This document shows positions 1-8,175 of a DNA stretch of 35,513 bases, piece by piece. The DNA comes from Actinomycetes bacterium (GTDB taxonomy: Bacteria; Actinomycetota; Thermoleophilia; Miltoncostaeales; Miltoncostaeaceae). Each line of letters starts with the position of its first letter. The first letter of the stretch is position 1. The notes beneath the pieces are model-generated. The model saw nothing but the letters and a program-made list of their open reading frames with translations. It searched no databases and was not told where the DNA came from. The stretch spans positions 1-35,513 of the forward strand of contig JAHEIS010000011.1 in NCBI GenBank assembly GCA_024639225.1, read 5' to 3'. A program made the translations under genes and the position numbers.

Positions 1-663
1 GGCCTCGTGCACGATGCAGGCCGTCCCCGGGGCCAGCTCGCATCGTCGGGCCCAGGGGTCGGATTTCAACGGCAGGAGGTGGCCGTCGGAGCCGATCAGC
101 TCGAACTTGTAGAGCTCGCCCGCTCCGATCTCGGGCACGAAGATCTCCCAGATCCCGCTCGAAGGGTGGCACCGCATCGGGTGAGCCCGTCCGTCCCAAC
201 GGTTGAAGCCGCCGACGACGCTGACCCGGCGCGCATTGGGCGCCCAGACGGCGAAGCGAACGCCGGCGACCCCCAGAGCCGTGTCGGGACGGGCGCCGAG
301 CACGGCGTGGAGCTCGCGGTGGTTCCCCTCGCCGAGGTAGTACTCGTCGGTCGCGGTGACGGCGGCCGGAAACCGGTACGGATCCTGGATCATGTGGACG
401 CCGGCCCGGTCGCTCACGCGCAGCCGATACTCCCCCGGCTGGTCCGCCATCGTGATCGCAAAGACGCCCTCGGCCGCCCGGGGCATCGGGCGAGGCCGCC
501 CGCCGGCGGGGACGAACCACACCGCGTCGGCCTCCGGCTGGACGGTGCGCACGGTCCAGCCGGTTGCCACCCGGTGCGGTCCGAGGTGAGCGAAGGGGTC
601 TCCGTGCTCGCCGCGCGCGAGCGCGAGCAGGTCAGGCGACGCCAGCGCGGGCCTCGTCGGCAT
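1..663 (-). CDS. glgB: 1,4-alpha-glucan branching enzyme, N-terminal part
   Basis: Partial gene; the 3' end lies beyond the window start. The 221 visible residues carry the two N-terminal beta-sandwich (CBM48/E-set) regions of GlgB. Residues about 137-164 show the typical FAVWAPNA and FNRWDGRAHPMR motifs, and residues 88-112 show the conserved AGVHMIQDPYRF and YYLGEGNH stretches. GlgB cuts alpha-1,4 glucan chains and re-attaches them as alpha-1,6 branches in glycogen; its GH13 catalytic domain is not in the window. The ATG at 663 starts inside the end of glgA, a 32-base overlap, so translation is probably coupled to glgA. No other in-frame start is nearby. The family call is safe; catalytic integrity cannot be judged here. 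Confidence 0.93.
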   Translation of the reverse strand, partial: MPTRPALASPDLLALARGEHGDPFAHLGPHRVATGWTVRTVQPEADAVWFVPAGGRPRPMPRAAEGVFAITMADQPGEYRLRVSDRAGVHMIQDPYRFPAAVTATDEYYLGEGNHRELHAVLGARPDTALGVAGVRFAVWAPNARRVSVVGGFNRWDGRAHPMRCHPSSGIWEIFVPEIGAGELYKFELIGSDGHLLPLKSDPWARRCELAPGTACIVHEA

Positions 664-2254
664 CGACCGCGTACAGGTCGTGGAGATAGGCGTCGACGCT
701 GCGATCCCAGGGGAACCGCGACCGGAGCGCGGCCTCGCGGATCCGTCGCCAGGCGGCGGGATCGCGTTCGCGGATGGCCATCGCGTGGCCGAGCCGGGCG
801 ACCATCGATCGCACCTGGGCCCGAGGGTTGCCCCCCTCGAAGGCGAAGCCGTTGACGCCGTCGGTGACCGTGTCACGCAGCCCGCCCACGTGGTGGACGA
901 GCGGGGGCTGACCGGCGCGCATGGCAAGCATCTGGCTGATTCCGCAGGGCTCGTACGAACTCGGCATGACGTAGAGATCGCCCGCCGAGAAGAGGGCGTC
1001 GGCCAGAGCTCCCGAGTACCCGTTGACGAAGACGAAGTTGCGGCGGCGTGCCGAGACCGACGCCAGGAAGTCCACGTACTCCGGATCGCCGGTCCCGGCA
1101 AAGAAATAGATGCCGTCGTCCCCGAGGGTGTCCAGCAGGTGGTGGATCGCCGGCCGCCCGTCCGGTCCGGGCTCGCGCAGGAGCCGGATCTTCTGCTCGG
1201 CGACGCGGCTCACGGTCGTGAGGAGCCATGCCGGGCGCACCGCCGGCACCGCCCGCAGCCGCTCATCGGCCAGGTAGTGGGCGCCGTTCACGACGGGACG
1301 GACCCGCAACAGGCGCCGGACCTCGGCGTGCATCGTCGCGACCACATCGGGCCAGCCGAGCTCATCCGCCGCCTCGACGTGGTACTCGCAGCCGTTGAGG
1401 ATGCCGAAGACGCGACCCGCCGCGTGCGCCGCGCGCAGCTCCTTCTCAAGGCCCTCGCCGCCGTAGAAGCCCGAGACGCGAACAGCGCTCGGGCGCTGGA
1501 TCTCCTCCGCATACGACGGCGAGACGACGTGCACGGCATCGGCCAGGCGGATCCCGGCGGCCATCGGGTTCACCAGCTCCGGCTGATGGGGATCGCGCAA
1601 CGCCGGAGGCGGGGGGCCCAGCCGCGGAAACCAGGCGGCCCAGGAGGACTCGTCGCCATCCGACGGGCGCTGGCCCTGCAGCGCGAGGTTGTGGATCGTG
1701 AACACCGTCCGCAGCTCGCGCAGCGGCCCCAGCCCCGGATCGCTCTCGCACAGCGCGGGGAGGTAGCCGGTGTGCCAGTCGTTGAGATGCAGCACGTCGA
1801 GCTCGCCGAAGGCGCCCGCGACGGCGCCGTGGGCCGCGGCGGCACTGAAGAACGCGAACTTCGACGCGTCGGTGGCGAACGGCGCGTCGGCATCGTGGCA
1901 GTAGATCTTGCCGATGCCGTGCGGCGAGAAGAACTCGTGGTCGAGAACCAGATGGCGGACCCCCTGATGGGTCGTGCGCCCCTGGACCTCCAGGATGCGT
2001 ACGGCGCGGCGCACGCCGCGGAAGGAGACGCGAACCGTGCTGCGGTGGATGGCCCCGGGCAGCAGCGCCAGGTGGCCGTAGGAGGGCGTGACGACGGTGA
2101 CGCTGCACCCCCGCCGCGAGAGCTCCCGGGGCACGTCGCGCACGACGTCCCCCACGCCGCCCGCCTTGGCGCCCGGAAGCGCGTCGTTCTCCGACGCGAC
2201 CAGGAGGATGCGTGGCGCCGAGACACGCCCGAGGTGCTCGGACCTCGCGTTCAA
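632..2254 (-). CDS. glgA: Glycogen (starch) synthase, GT5 family
   Basis: 540 aa, about 60 longer than typical bacterial GlgA. It transfers glucose from ADP- or UDP-glucose to the growing alpha-1,4 glucan. The N-terminal nucleotide-sugar loop KAGGVGDVV starts at K30. HLNDWHTGYLPAL is the conserved central motif, and the C-terminal Rossmann half has the EPCG motif (E435-G438) followed by HHVGGLRDTV. The frame stays open far upstream, but that part is Arg-rich and overlaps the CBM48 gene in another frame. I choose the TTG at 2254, whose bases form a TTGA overlap with the stop codon of the CBM48 gene, implying coupled translation. The 3' end overlaps glgB. Function is secure; the start is inferred. 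Confidence 0.92.
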   Translation of the reverse strand: MNARSEHLGRVSAPRILLVASENDALPGAKAGGVGDVVRDVPRELSRRGCSVTVVTPSYGHLALLPGAIHRSTVRVSFRGVRRAVRILEVQGRTTHQGVRHLVLDHEFFSPHGIGKIYCHDADAPFATDASKFAFFSAAAAHGAVAGAFGELDVLHLNDWHTGYLPALCESDPGLGPLRELRTVFTIHNLALQGQRPSDGDESSWAAWFPRLGPPPPALRDPHQPELVNPMAAGIRLADAVHVVSPSYAEEIQRPSAVRVSGFYGGEGLEKELRAAHAAGRVFGILNGCEYHVEAADELGWPDVVATMHAEVRRLLRVRPVVNGAHYLADERLRAVPAVRPAWLLTTVSRVAEQKIRLLREPGPDGRPAIHHLLDTLGDDGIYFFAGTGDPEYVDFLASVSARRRNFVFVNGYSGALADALFSAGDLYVMPSSYEPCGISQMLAMRAGQPPLVHHVGGLRDTVTDGVNGFAFEGGNPRAQVRSMVARLGHAMAIRERDPAAWRRIREAALRSRFPWDRSVDAYLHDLYAVDADEARAGVA

Positions 2255-2556
2255 ACCGTCACGACGGAATTGTCCGACCCGTACCCGGACGGCGCATAGG
2301 CGTCGGCCGCCCAGTCGTTCTCCCAGGCAACTCCGTCCATCAGATAGCGGAACTGGTACTCGTGCCCCGGCTCGAGATCGAGGGTCGCGCTGAAGTCGCC
2401 GGACTTGAGGCGCGTCATCGGGCACGCTTCGGCGTCCCATCCGTTGAAGTCGCCCACCAGCCGCACGTCCTCGCTGGCGCCGGCGGCCTCGGAGTCGACG
2501 CGGAAGGTGACCTTGCAGACAGGGCGGGTCTTGAGATATCGCTTCGAAACACTCAT
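2251..2556 (-). CDS. Stand-alone CBM48/E-set glycogen-binding protein
   Basis: 101 aa, essentially one early-set (isoamylase N-terminal/AMPK-beta-like) glucan-binding domain. It contains CKVTFRV, then VRLVGDFNGWD, then PMTRLKSGDFSATLDLEPGHEYQFRYLMDG and WENDWAADAY, the usual strand pattern of the CBM48 fold. There is no catalytic domain, signal peptide or membrane segment. Similar small proteins are thought to bind glycogen or oligoglucan. First in the operon with glgA (TTGA overlap) and glgB, it may bring the synthase to its polymer. An ATG 33 bases further upstream is possible, but the extra residues (CPRDPLRETS) look non-conserved and a purine-rich GAGAGAGA precedes the ATG chosen here. 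The fold is clear; the role is inferred. Confidence 0.88.
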   Translation of the reverse strand: MSVSKRYLKTRPVCKVTFRVDSEAAGASEDVRLVGDFNGWDAEACPMTRLKSGDFSATLDLEPGHEYQFRYLMDGVAWENDWAADAYAPSGYGSDNSVVTV

Positions 2557-2935
2557 GCTTGTCTCTCTCAGGGGATCGCGTGGGCACACAGCGCGGAGCG
2601 GCCGTGACCGAATCTATCGGCCGCCACCCGCCCATGACAAAGGTATTGCGTCCCAATTCTCCGAGGTTTCACACGGGCCCGGCCACTGCCCGAGGGCCAG
2701 AAGCCCGGGCACGTCGTTTGGCCGTCTGACCCGCCCGGGCACGTCAGAACGACCTCAGCACTCTCGGGCACGGCGGCCCCGTGCTCGGCCCGGATGACTC
2801 GCCCGTCTGGATCCACGTCGGATTCTGCAGCACCGGCGGGACCGACGTCTGGGACCTCGGGGATCACGCCGACCTGCGACCGGTCACACGCCGACATCGA
2901 CGTCGAGGCCGACGCCTGAGCTGGCGCGACAGCGG
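2557..2935. other. Gap upstream of glycogen operon, with direct repeats
   Basis: No confident gene. A minus-strand frame 2897-2568 (ATG start, 110 codons) has ordinary composition for about its first 70 residues and then turns Arg-rich; it could be a small protein or its remnant. The stretch holds two exact copies of GCCCGGGCACGTC starting at 2703 and 2733, and a partial third copy (CGGGCACG) ending near 2772. The leader and promoter of the glycogen operon should lie here. Confidence 0.5.
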
Positions 2936-3658
2936 TCAGTGCCTGAATGAGATGCGGCGCAGACCCACGCCGTCGGCCAGCAGCCTCAAAGCGACGTAGA
3001 GGAACAGGAGTAGTCCCGCGAGCTCGAGCAGTTCCTCGAGGGTGGAGATGAGGTCGAAGCCCAGATCGCGTGCGCCCTCGCGCTCGAAGTACCAGCCGCT
3101 CACGGCCTCGAGGACGATCGCGCCGCCGACATAGAGCGCCCCGGCCAGCAGGAATCCGGTCCGAAGCGGGCGATCGAGCCGGATGAGCCAGCGGCTGTAG
3201 ACGAGCGCGAGGAGCAGGGTGCCGACCGCGTAGGGGATCACCCACGCCCAGTAGAGCAAGCCCGAGGTGTCGAATCGCTCTTGGACCGGCTCGACGAAGC
3301 GTTCGTGGATCGCGGCGAACTCGTCGAGGGCCAGAAGCGTGAAGACGATCGCCAGCCCGGCCCAGTAGCGACGGTCGCGCGCCGCCGTGCGCCAGAGTAC
3401 GGCGCACACGACAGCCACGTTGAGAATCAGCCAGACCGCGAAGAGCGTGGGCAGGTTCGCCTCGGCGTCGAGGTGCAGCATCGCGACCAGGCCCCGCTCG
3501 CGGGGAAGGTCGAAGCCGTGGCGCCCGACCAGAGCGACGAGGTGCAACGCGAGCAGGGCAGCGACGGCGGCGAGATACCAGCCGATCAGACGACGGACCG
3601 AGAACCGCAGCTCGGAGCTGCCGACCGGGTCCGGACCGATCCTCTGAGAAGTATCCAC
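2936..3658 (-). CDS. Membrane protein of unknown function, about six helices
   Basis: 240 aa. I do not recognise a named family. Hydrophobic segments lie near residues 22-45, 68-90, 97-112, 134-155, 166-187 and 205-227. Charged residues recur in or beside the helices: D112-E113, H118-E119, E184, and E208-E209-E212. This polar pattern (DEx4HE, then Glu, then EExxE) suggests a metal or proton site inside the membrane and is seen in uncharacterised bacterial multi-pass proteins; that reading is inference. Its ATG lies about 60 bases downstream of the ABC permease stop on the same strand, so it may be the last gene of that unit. The gene is probably real; its function is unknown. Confidence 0.75.
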   Translation of the reverse strand: MDTSQRIGPDPVGSSELRFSVRRLIGWYLAAVAALLALHLVALVGRHGFDLPRERGLVAMLHLDAEANLPTLFAVWLILNVAVVCAVLWRTAARDRRYWAGLAIVFTLLALDEFAAIHERFVEPVQERFDTSGLLYWAWVIPYAVGTLLLALVYSRWLIRLDRPLRTGFLLAGALYVGGAIVLEAVSGWYFEREGARDLGFDLISTLEELLELAGLLLFLYVALRLLADGVGLRRISFRH

Positions 3659-3719
3659 AGCCCGACCGTACGGAAGCCCGCGCCGAGTGGGCTCCGGCCG
3701 TTCGGGGGGGATACTCGGC

Positions 3720-4487
3720 TCAGTCGCGCAGCTTGTACCCGCGACGGAACAGGCCCAGGGTCACTGCGAAGAGGATCACGTTGGCCGCCAGGAGCGCTGC
3801 GAAAGCGGCGAACACGTTCGTCTCCGACACCCCGAGGAAGCCGAAGCGGACCAGGTCGATCATGTAGTAGATCGGGTTGAACAGGGTCAGCGTGCTGTAC
3901 GGCTCCGGAAGTAGATCCACCGAGTAGAAGACGCCACCCAGAAAGATCAGCGGCTGGAGGACAAAGGTCTGCGCCAGAGCCACGTCATCGAACTGCTCCG
4001 CGCGCACCCCGACCAGGACGCCCAGTAGCGAGAAGAAGAAGCCGACGAGGATCAGCGACGGGATCAGCACCAGCGGCTCCGCGACCGGGAGATCGACCAA
4101 GAGCGCCGAGGCGCCGAAAGTCAGCAGGGCCACGATGCCCCCGCGAGCGAAACCTCCGAGGGCCATCGCCAGGAGCAGCTCCGCCGGGGAGGCCGGTGAG
4201 GAGAGCTGGTCCTGGATCGCGCCCTGGAACTTCTGCTGGAGGATGGACGAGGCGTTGTTGCTGAACGCGTTGATCGCCCAGGCCATCATGATCAGACCGG
4301 GGATCACGAAGATGATGTACTCGAAGCCCTGCAGCTCCTTGATGCGCGTGCCGAGCGCAGCACCGAACACCGAGATGTAGAGGAAGGTCTCGAGCAGGGG
4401 CGCGCCCAGGGTCTGGCGCTTGATCTTCATGAAGCGGCTGACCTCGCGGCGCCACAGCGAGAAGAACCTGATCTGGGCGGCGGTCAT
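3720..4487 (-). CDS. ABC-2 type transporter permease
   Basis: 255 aa with six predicted membrane helices, typical of ABC-2 exporter permeases (NodJ/YadH-like). Family-like stretches include FVIPGLIMMAWAINAFSNNASSILQQKFQGAIQDQLSSP in the first half and PLIFLGGVFYSVDLLPEPYSTLTLFNPIYYMIDLVR before the last helices. Its ATG shares an ATGA overlap with the stop of the ATPase gene just upstream, so the two subunits are translationally coupled. With that ATPase it should form a two-component efflux pump in the cytoplasmic membrane. The substrate cannot be read from the sequence; drugs, lipids or polysaccharides are typical for the family. Confidence 0.92.
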   Translation of the reverse strand: MTAAQIRFFSLWRREVSRFMKIKRQTLGAPLLETFLYISVFGAALGTRIKELQGFEYIIFVIPGLIMMAWAINAFSNNASSILQQKFQGAIQDQLSSPASPAELLLAMALGGFARGGIVALLTFGASALLVDLPVAEPLVLIPSLILVGFFFSLLGVLVGVRAEQFDDVALAQTFVLQPLIFLGGVFYSVDLLPEPYSTLTLFNPIYYMIDLVRFGFLGVSETNVFAAFAALLAANVILFAVTLGLFRRGYKLRD

Positions 4488-5272
4488 GAGGTGAACTCGT
4501 CCCCCGTCGAGCGCGACAGTTCCTTGCGGCCGACCAGCTCCAGGTAGGCGTCCTCGAGGTTGGCCACTCCGTAGCGCTGAGACAGATCGGCGCTCGTCCC
4601 CTGGGCCACGATTTCACCGTGGTTGATGAAGGCGATCTTGTCGCAGAGCTGCTCGGCCTCCTCCAGGTAGTGCGTCGTCAGCAGGATCGTCGTGCCCTGC
4701 CGATTGATGTCGCGGACGTAGTGCCAGAGCTCCAGTCGCAGCTCGATGTCGACGCCGGCGGTTGGCTCGTCGAGGATCAGCAGCCGCGGCCGGTGCATCA
4801 GCGCCCGGGCCAGGATGAGCCGCCGCTTCATCCCGCCCGAGAGCAGGCGCGTGCGGTCCTTGCGCTTCTCGGTCAGCGAGAAGGTCTCGAGCATCTCGTC
4901 GGTCCGCTCACGCCGCTCGGCGCGGGGCATGCCGAAGTAGCCGGCGTGGTAGTCGAGCGTCTCCTCGACGGTGAGGAACCAGTCGATGTTGAGCTCCTGG
5001 GGAGCCAGGCCGACCGCCTGGCGGGCCAGGCCGTAGTCATGCAGAGCGTCGTGCCCGAAGACCTCGACCACCCCGGATGTCGGCTGCGCCAGCCCGGTCG
5101 AGCAATGGATCAGGGTGGACTTGCCGGCGCCGTTCGGACCGAGAAGACCGAAGAACTCGCCCGGCTGCACGTCGAGCGCGACTCCGCGCAACGCCTCGAC
5201 GCCGTTCGCGTAGCGCTTGACGAGGCCATCGACGTGGAGCGCCGCGGAGCCAGAGGTGTGCGCGTCGGTCAA
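4484..5272 (-). CDS. ABC transporter ATP-binding protein
   Basis: 262 aa, single ABC ATPase domain. Walker A GPNGAGKST at about residues 45-53, Q-loop APQELNID, signature LLSGGMKRR, Walker B LLILDEPTAGVD and H-loop TTHYLEEAEQL are all intact. It resembles the drug/lipid exporter group (CcmA/DrrA type). It is paired with the ABC-2 permease through an ATGA overlap. The frame is open far upstream, but that part belongs to another, degraded gene; the first conserved residues (LHVDGLVKRYANGVEAL) begin about 12 codons after the TTG at 5272, the only suitable start. A decayed copy of this gene's 5' end lies at 8367-8474. Confidence 0.93.
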   Translation of the reverse strand: MTDAHTSGSAALHVDGLVKRYANGVEALRGVALDVQPGEFFGLLGPNGAGKSTLIHCSTGLAQPTSGVVEVFGHDALHDYGLARQAVGLAPQELNIDWFLTVEETLDYHAGYFGMPRAERRERTDEMLETFSLTEKRKDRTRLLSGGMKRRLILARALMHRPRLLILDEPTAGVDIELRLELWHYVRDINRQGTTILLTTHYLEEAEQLCDKIAFINHGEIVAQGTSADLSQRYGVANLEDAYLELVGRKELSRSTGDEFTS

Positions 5273-5360
5273 GACTCGGCACGGTAGCGCAGCGCGCCTG
5301 TCGCCTGTCGCCGGTCGTCGCGGCGGCGCCGGGGGCCCGCTCGCTGCCGGCCCCCGGTTC

Positions 5361-5656
5361 TCAGCGACCCGTCCGGCGTGCCTGGGGAGTCTCACCCTCC
5401 TTCGGCGCGCGCTCCTCCTCCACCGTTGCGCAGACCGCGTCGATCGTGATCTCGTTCGCTGCGCTCGGCCGTTGAAGCGCACCTGCCAGCCGTCGCCGGT
5501 GTCGGCGGGCCGCGTCTCCCGCATGGCGACTGCGGGCGGATTGCGAGTCCGGCCGCCACCGCCGATCACCTTCGTGCCGGTGGGGCAGGTCGCCACGAAC
5601 GTGGCCCTGCAGCTCGCCGCCGTTGCCCGAGACCTGCGCCTGCTCTTCGCGGACAT
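5361..5656 (-). pseudogene. Remnant of a secreted Cys-rich 'CPxGTKVIGGG' protein, frameshifted
   Basis: Three protein fragments of one recognisable pattern follow each other in alternating frames. First comes AQVSGNGGELQ. Then, after one extra G in the GGG at 5605-5607, comes ATFVATCPTGTKVIGGGG to GDGWQVRFNG in the next frame. Then, after a shift of one base near 5464-5475, comes NEITIDAVCATVEEER back in the first frame, ending at the stop at 5361. Actinobacterial exported proteins often end in such a CPAGTKVIGGG ... GW ... AVCA module. No signal peptide is visible, so the 5' end also seems lost. The two shifts compensate each other. A sequencing error is possible; otherwise this is a decaying gene. 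Confidence 0.5.
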
Positions 5657-5751
5657 GATTGATGGGTGCGTTCTTCTGTTGGTCCGGATCGGGTGAGGCT
5701 CTCCGACGCGACGTAATAGGTTCCCGTTCGACGCGACGAAGGATTACCTCG

Positions 5752-8175
5752 GTGAACAACACGGGATCGGACGCCGGCCTGCGCATCGGCCTGCGGGTCG
5801 CCCAGTACGGGCGCAGCTGGCCAGAACTGGAGCGGGCCGCGCTTCGCGCCGAGCAGCTCGGGTTCCACTGCCTCTGGGTGAACGATCACCTCCGCACGCC
5901 CGGGCGGCTCCACGCCACCCCGGCCTTCGACGCGTTCACCGCCCTGGGCGGCCTCGCGCGGTCGACGCGTCGCGTCGACCTCGGAACGATGGTCCTCTCG
6001 GCGTCGTACCGACCGGCGGCGGTCGCGGCCAAGATGCTGAGCGGTATCTCCGCGATCGCCGGCGGTCGCCTCGTGGTGGGGCTCGGTACCGGGTCTGATC
6101 GCGCCGAACACGCGGCGTACGGGATCCCGTTCGCCGACCCCGGAGAGCGCGCCGACCAGCTCGAGACCACCTTCGCGGTCATCCGGGAAATGTTCGGATC
6201 GCCCCGGGGGGCCGCGGCACCCGGGCTCGGAACCGGCGCGGTCAACCTGCCGGCCCCGGTCCCGGCCCCACTGCTGATCGCGGCGAACCATGGTCGCCTG
6301 CTGAGCTTCGCCGGGCGCGAGGCCGACGGCATCGTCGTCGCCTTCACCGATCCCGACGGGGTCGCGCAGCGGCGCGAGATTGCGCTTGCCGAGCGCAAGG
6401 ACGGCCACCATCTGCGCTGCGTTCTCTACGTCTACGTGCTGCCGCGCGATGAGCCCCGCGAGGCGGACCGATGGTTGCGGGACGAAGCCGCGGCCCTCGG
6501 CACCACCCCCGCCCGGCTGACGCGCTGGCTGGGCACCCGGGGGCTGGTGGGAGATGCATCCGAGATCCGACAGCAACTCGACGAGCACGCACAGGCGGGC
6601 GTGGACGAGGTGGCCCTCGTGCTCCCCAATCTGATCCCTGACGAGGCGATCGATGCTCTCGCCGACGCCGTCCTCCCCACTCCCCCTCCGCCTCCGGTGC
6701 CCGCCGCGGACGTCCGCTCAGCCCCGCGGGCGAACCTCGTCGACCTCCTCGTCGAATCGCACCGGCGCGCCGGGCGCGGCGGACAGCTCGCGGCCGTCGA
6801 GGGCGATGATCGCCGGAGCTTCGACGATCTGGCTGAACGGGCATCAGTCGCGGCGGGTGCCCTCTCACGGGCGGGCGTGCGACGGGGCGACCGCGTCGCC
6901 ATCCTCCTGCCGGACGGCCTCGCTTGGCTCGACGCGACCCTCGGTGCGCTCTGGCTCGGCGCGGTCGTGGTCCCGCTCGATCCGGCCATGCCGCCCGAGC
7001 GCCGCAGCGCTGCGCTTGATGACTGCACGCCTGCCGCGATCGTCCAGGCCGGGGCCGAGCCGGGCTGCCTCACGCCCGACGATCTGGACGGGCCTGCCGG
7101 CCCGCCGATCTCGGGGGTGCTGCCCGACGACCTCGCCTACCTCATCTACTCGTCAGGCTCCACGGGCCGGCCGAAGGCGGCCATGCACGCCCATGCCGAT
7201 CCGGCCTTCAGCGTTGAGAGCTACGCCCGCGGTGTCCTTGGGCTGACCGAGGACGATCGATGTCACTCGGTGGCGGGCCTCTTCACCTCTCTGGGTTTCG
7301 GGAACGGCTTCTTCCGCCCCCTTGGCGCGGGCGCGGCCGTGGTGCTCAGCCCGCGCCGGCCGACCGTGCGCTCCGTGCTCGACACGGTCGCGCGCGACAG
7401 GGTCAGCGTGCTCACGGCAGTGCCGACCTTCTGGAGCCAACTCGCGCGATTCCTGGCCCGACACCCGAATGAGGGCTCGCTCGGCGACGTGCGCCGTGCC
7501 GTCTCCTCGGGCGAGAGCCTTCCCGCGTTGGTCGCCGATGATCTCCGCCGCGTAGCGGGGCTCGAGCTGCTCGAGGGGCTCGGCTGCTCGGAATGCTCGA
7601 ACACCTTCATCTCCACCCGACCGGGCGAGCCGATGCCGGGCCTCATCGGCCGACCGGTCAACGGCGTCGAGCTCCGCCTGACCGACGAGGGCGGCACGGA
7701 CGTCGAGCGCGGAGAGGCCGGCCGGCTCTGGGTGCGGAGCCCGTCGAACACGACCGGCTACTGGCGTCGTCGTGAACTCAGCCGGGAGACGGTCCACGGC
7801 GAGTGGTTGCGCCTCGGCGACGTGCTCCGTGAGGTCGAGCCCGGCGTCTACCGCCACGTCGGCCGGGCCGACGCCCGCTTCAAGGTGGACGCCAAGTGGG
7901 TGAACCCGCCGGAGATCGAGGCGGCGCTTCTCGACGAACCCGCGGTCGCGGAGGTGGCCGTCGTCGAGACGCAGGACGCCCGGGGACTCTCGCGCGTCCT
8001 GGCCCACCTCGTCGCCGCCGCCGGGCACAAGCCGGTCGACGATGCGGTCCTGCGCCGGCGCGTCGCGGCCGAGGCCGGGATCCACGCGGCGCCGGCGCGC
8101 TGCATCTGGCATCCGGAGCTTCCCCGCCTGCCCTCGGGAAAGCTTGACCGTCAGGCGCTGAGCGCACTGGACTGA
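5752..8175 (+). CDS. Fusion: LLM-class flavin oxidoreductase + benzoate-CoA-ligase-type adenylating enzyme
   Basis: 807 aa. Residues about 9-300 are a luciferase-like (LLM) TIM barrel of the F420/FMN type, with a conserved AGGRLVVGLGTGSDRAEH core. A Pro-rich linker (about 307-325) joins it to an ANL-superfamily enzyme. The ANL part has A3 YSSGSTGRPK (466-475), the A5-like GLGCSECSN, A7-like LRLGD, A8 GRADARFKVDAKWV (from 704) and A10 PSGKLDR with catalytic K797. The YARGVLGLTEDDRCHSVAGLF and SSGESLP stretches point to the benzoate-CoA ligase group. No carrier-protein domain follows. The GTG start has GAAGGA eight bases upstream. The enzyme could activate an aromatic acid that is then oxidised, or the reverse; the substrate is unknown. 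Confidence 0.9.
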   Translation: MNNTGSDAGLRIGLRVAQYGRSWPELERAALRAEQLGFHCLWVNDHLRTPGRLHATPAFDAFTALGGLARSTRRVDLGTMVLSASYRPAAVAAKMLSGISAIAGGRLVVGLGTGSDRAEHAAYGIPFADPGERADQLETTFAVIREMFGSPRGAAAPGLGTGAVNLPAPVPAPLLIAANHGRLLSFAGREADGIVVAFTDPDGVAQRREIALAERKDGHHLRCVLYVYVLPRDEPREADRWLRDEAAALGTTPARLTRWLGTRGLVGDASEIRQQLDEHAQAGVDEVALVLPNLIPDEAIDALADAVLPTPPPPPVPAADVRSAPRANLVDLLVESHRRAGRGGQLAAVEGDDRRSFDDLAERASVAAGALSRAGVRRGDRVAILLPDGLAWLDATLGALWLGAVVVPLDPAMPPERRSAALDDCTPAAIVQAGAEPGCLTPDDLDGPAGPPISGVLPDDLAYLIYSSGSTGRPKAAMHAHADPAFSVESYARGVLGLTEDDRCHSVAGLFTSLGFGNGFFRPLGAGAAVVLSPRRPTVRSVLDTVARDRVSVLTAVPTFWSQLARFLARHPNEGSLGDVRRAVSSGESLPALVADDLRRVAGLELLEGLGCSECSNTFISTRPGEPMPGLIGRPVNGVELRLTDEGGTDVERGEAGRLWVRSPSNTTGYWRRRELSRETVHGEWLRLGDVLREVEPGVYRHVGRADARFKVDAKWVNPPEIEAALLDEPAVAEVAVVETQDARGLSRVLAHLVAAAGHKPVDDAVLRRRVAAEAGIHAAPARCIWHPELPRLPSGKLDRQALSALD

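Noticed and set aside
2255-2656. N-terminal extension of the glgA frame up to 2656
   Set aside because: Overlaps the conserved CBM48 gene in another frame and is Arg-rich; the TTG at 2254 fits better.
3281-3880. 199-codon plus-strand frame opposite the unknown membrane protein
   Set aside because: Antisense shadow; the minus-strand reading has a clear helix pattern and conserved-looking polar residues.
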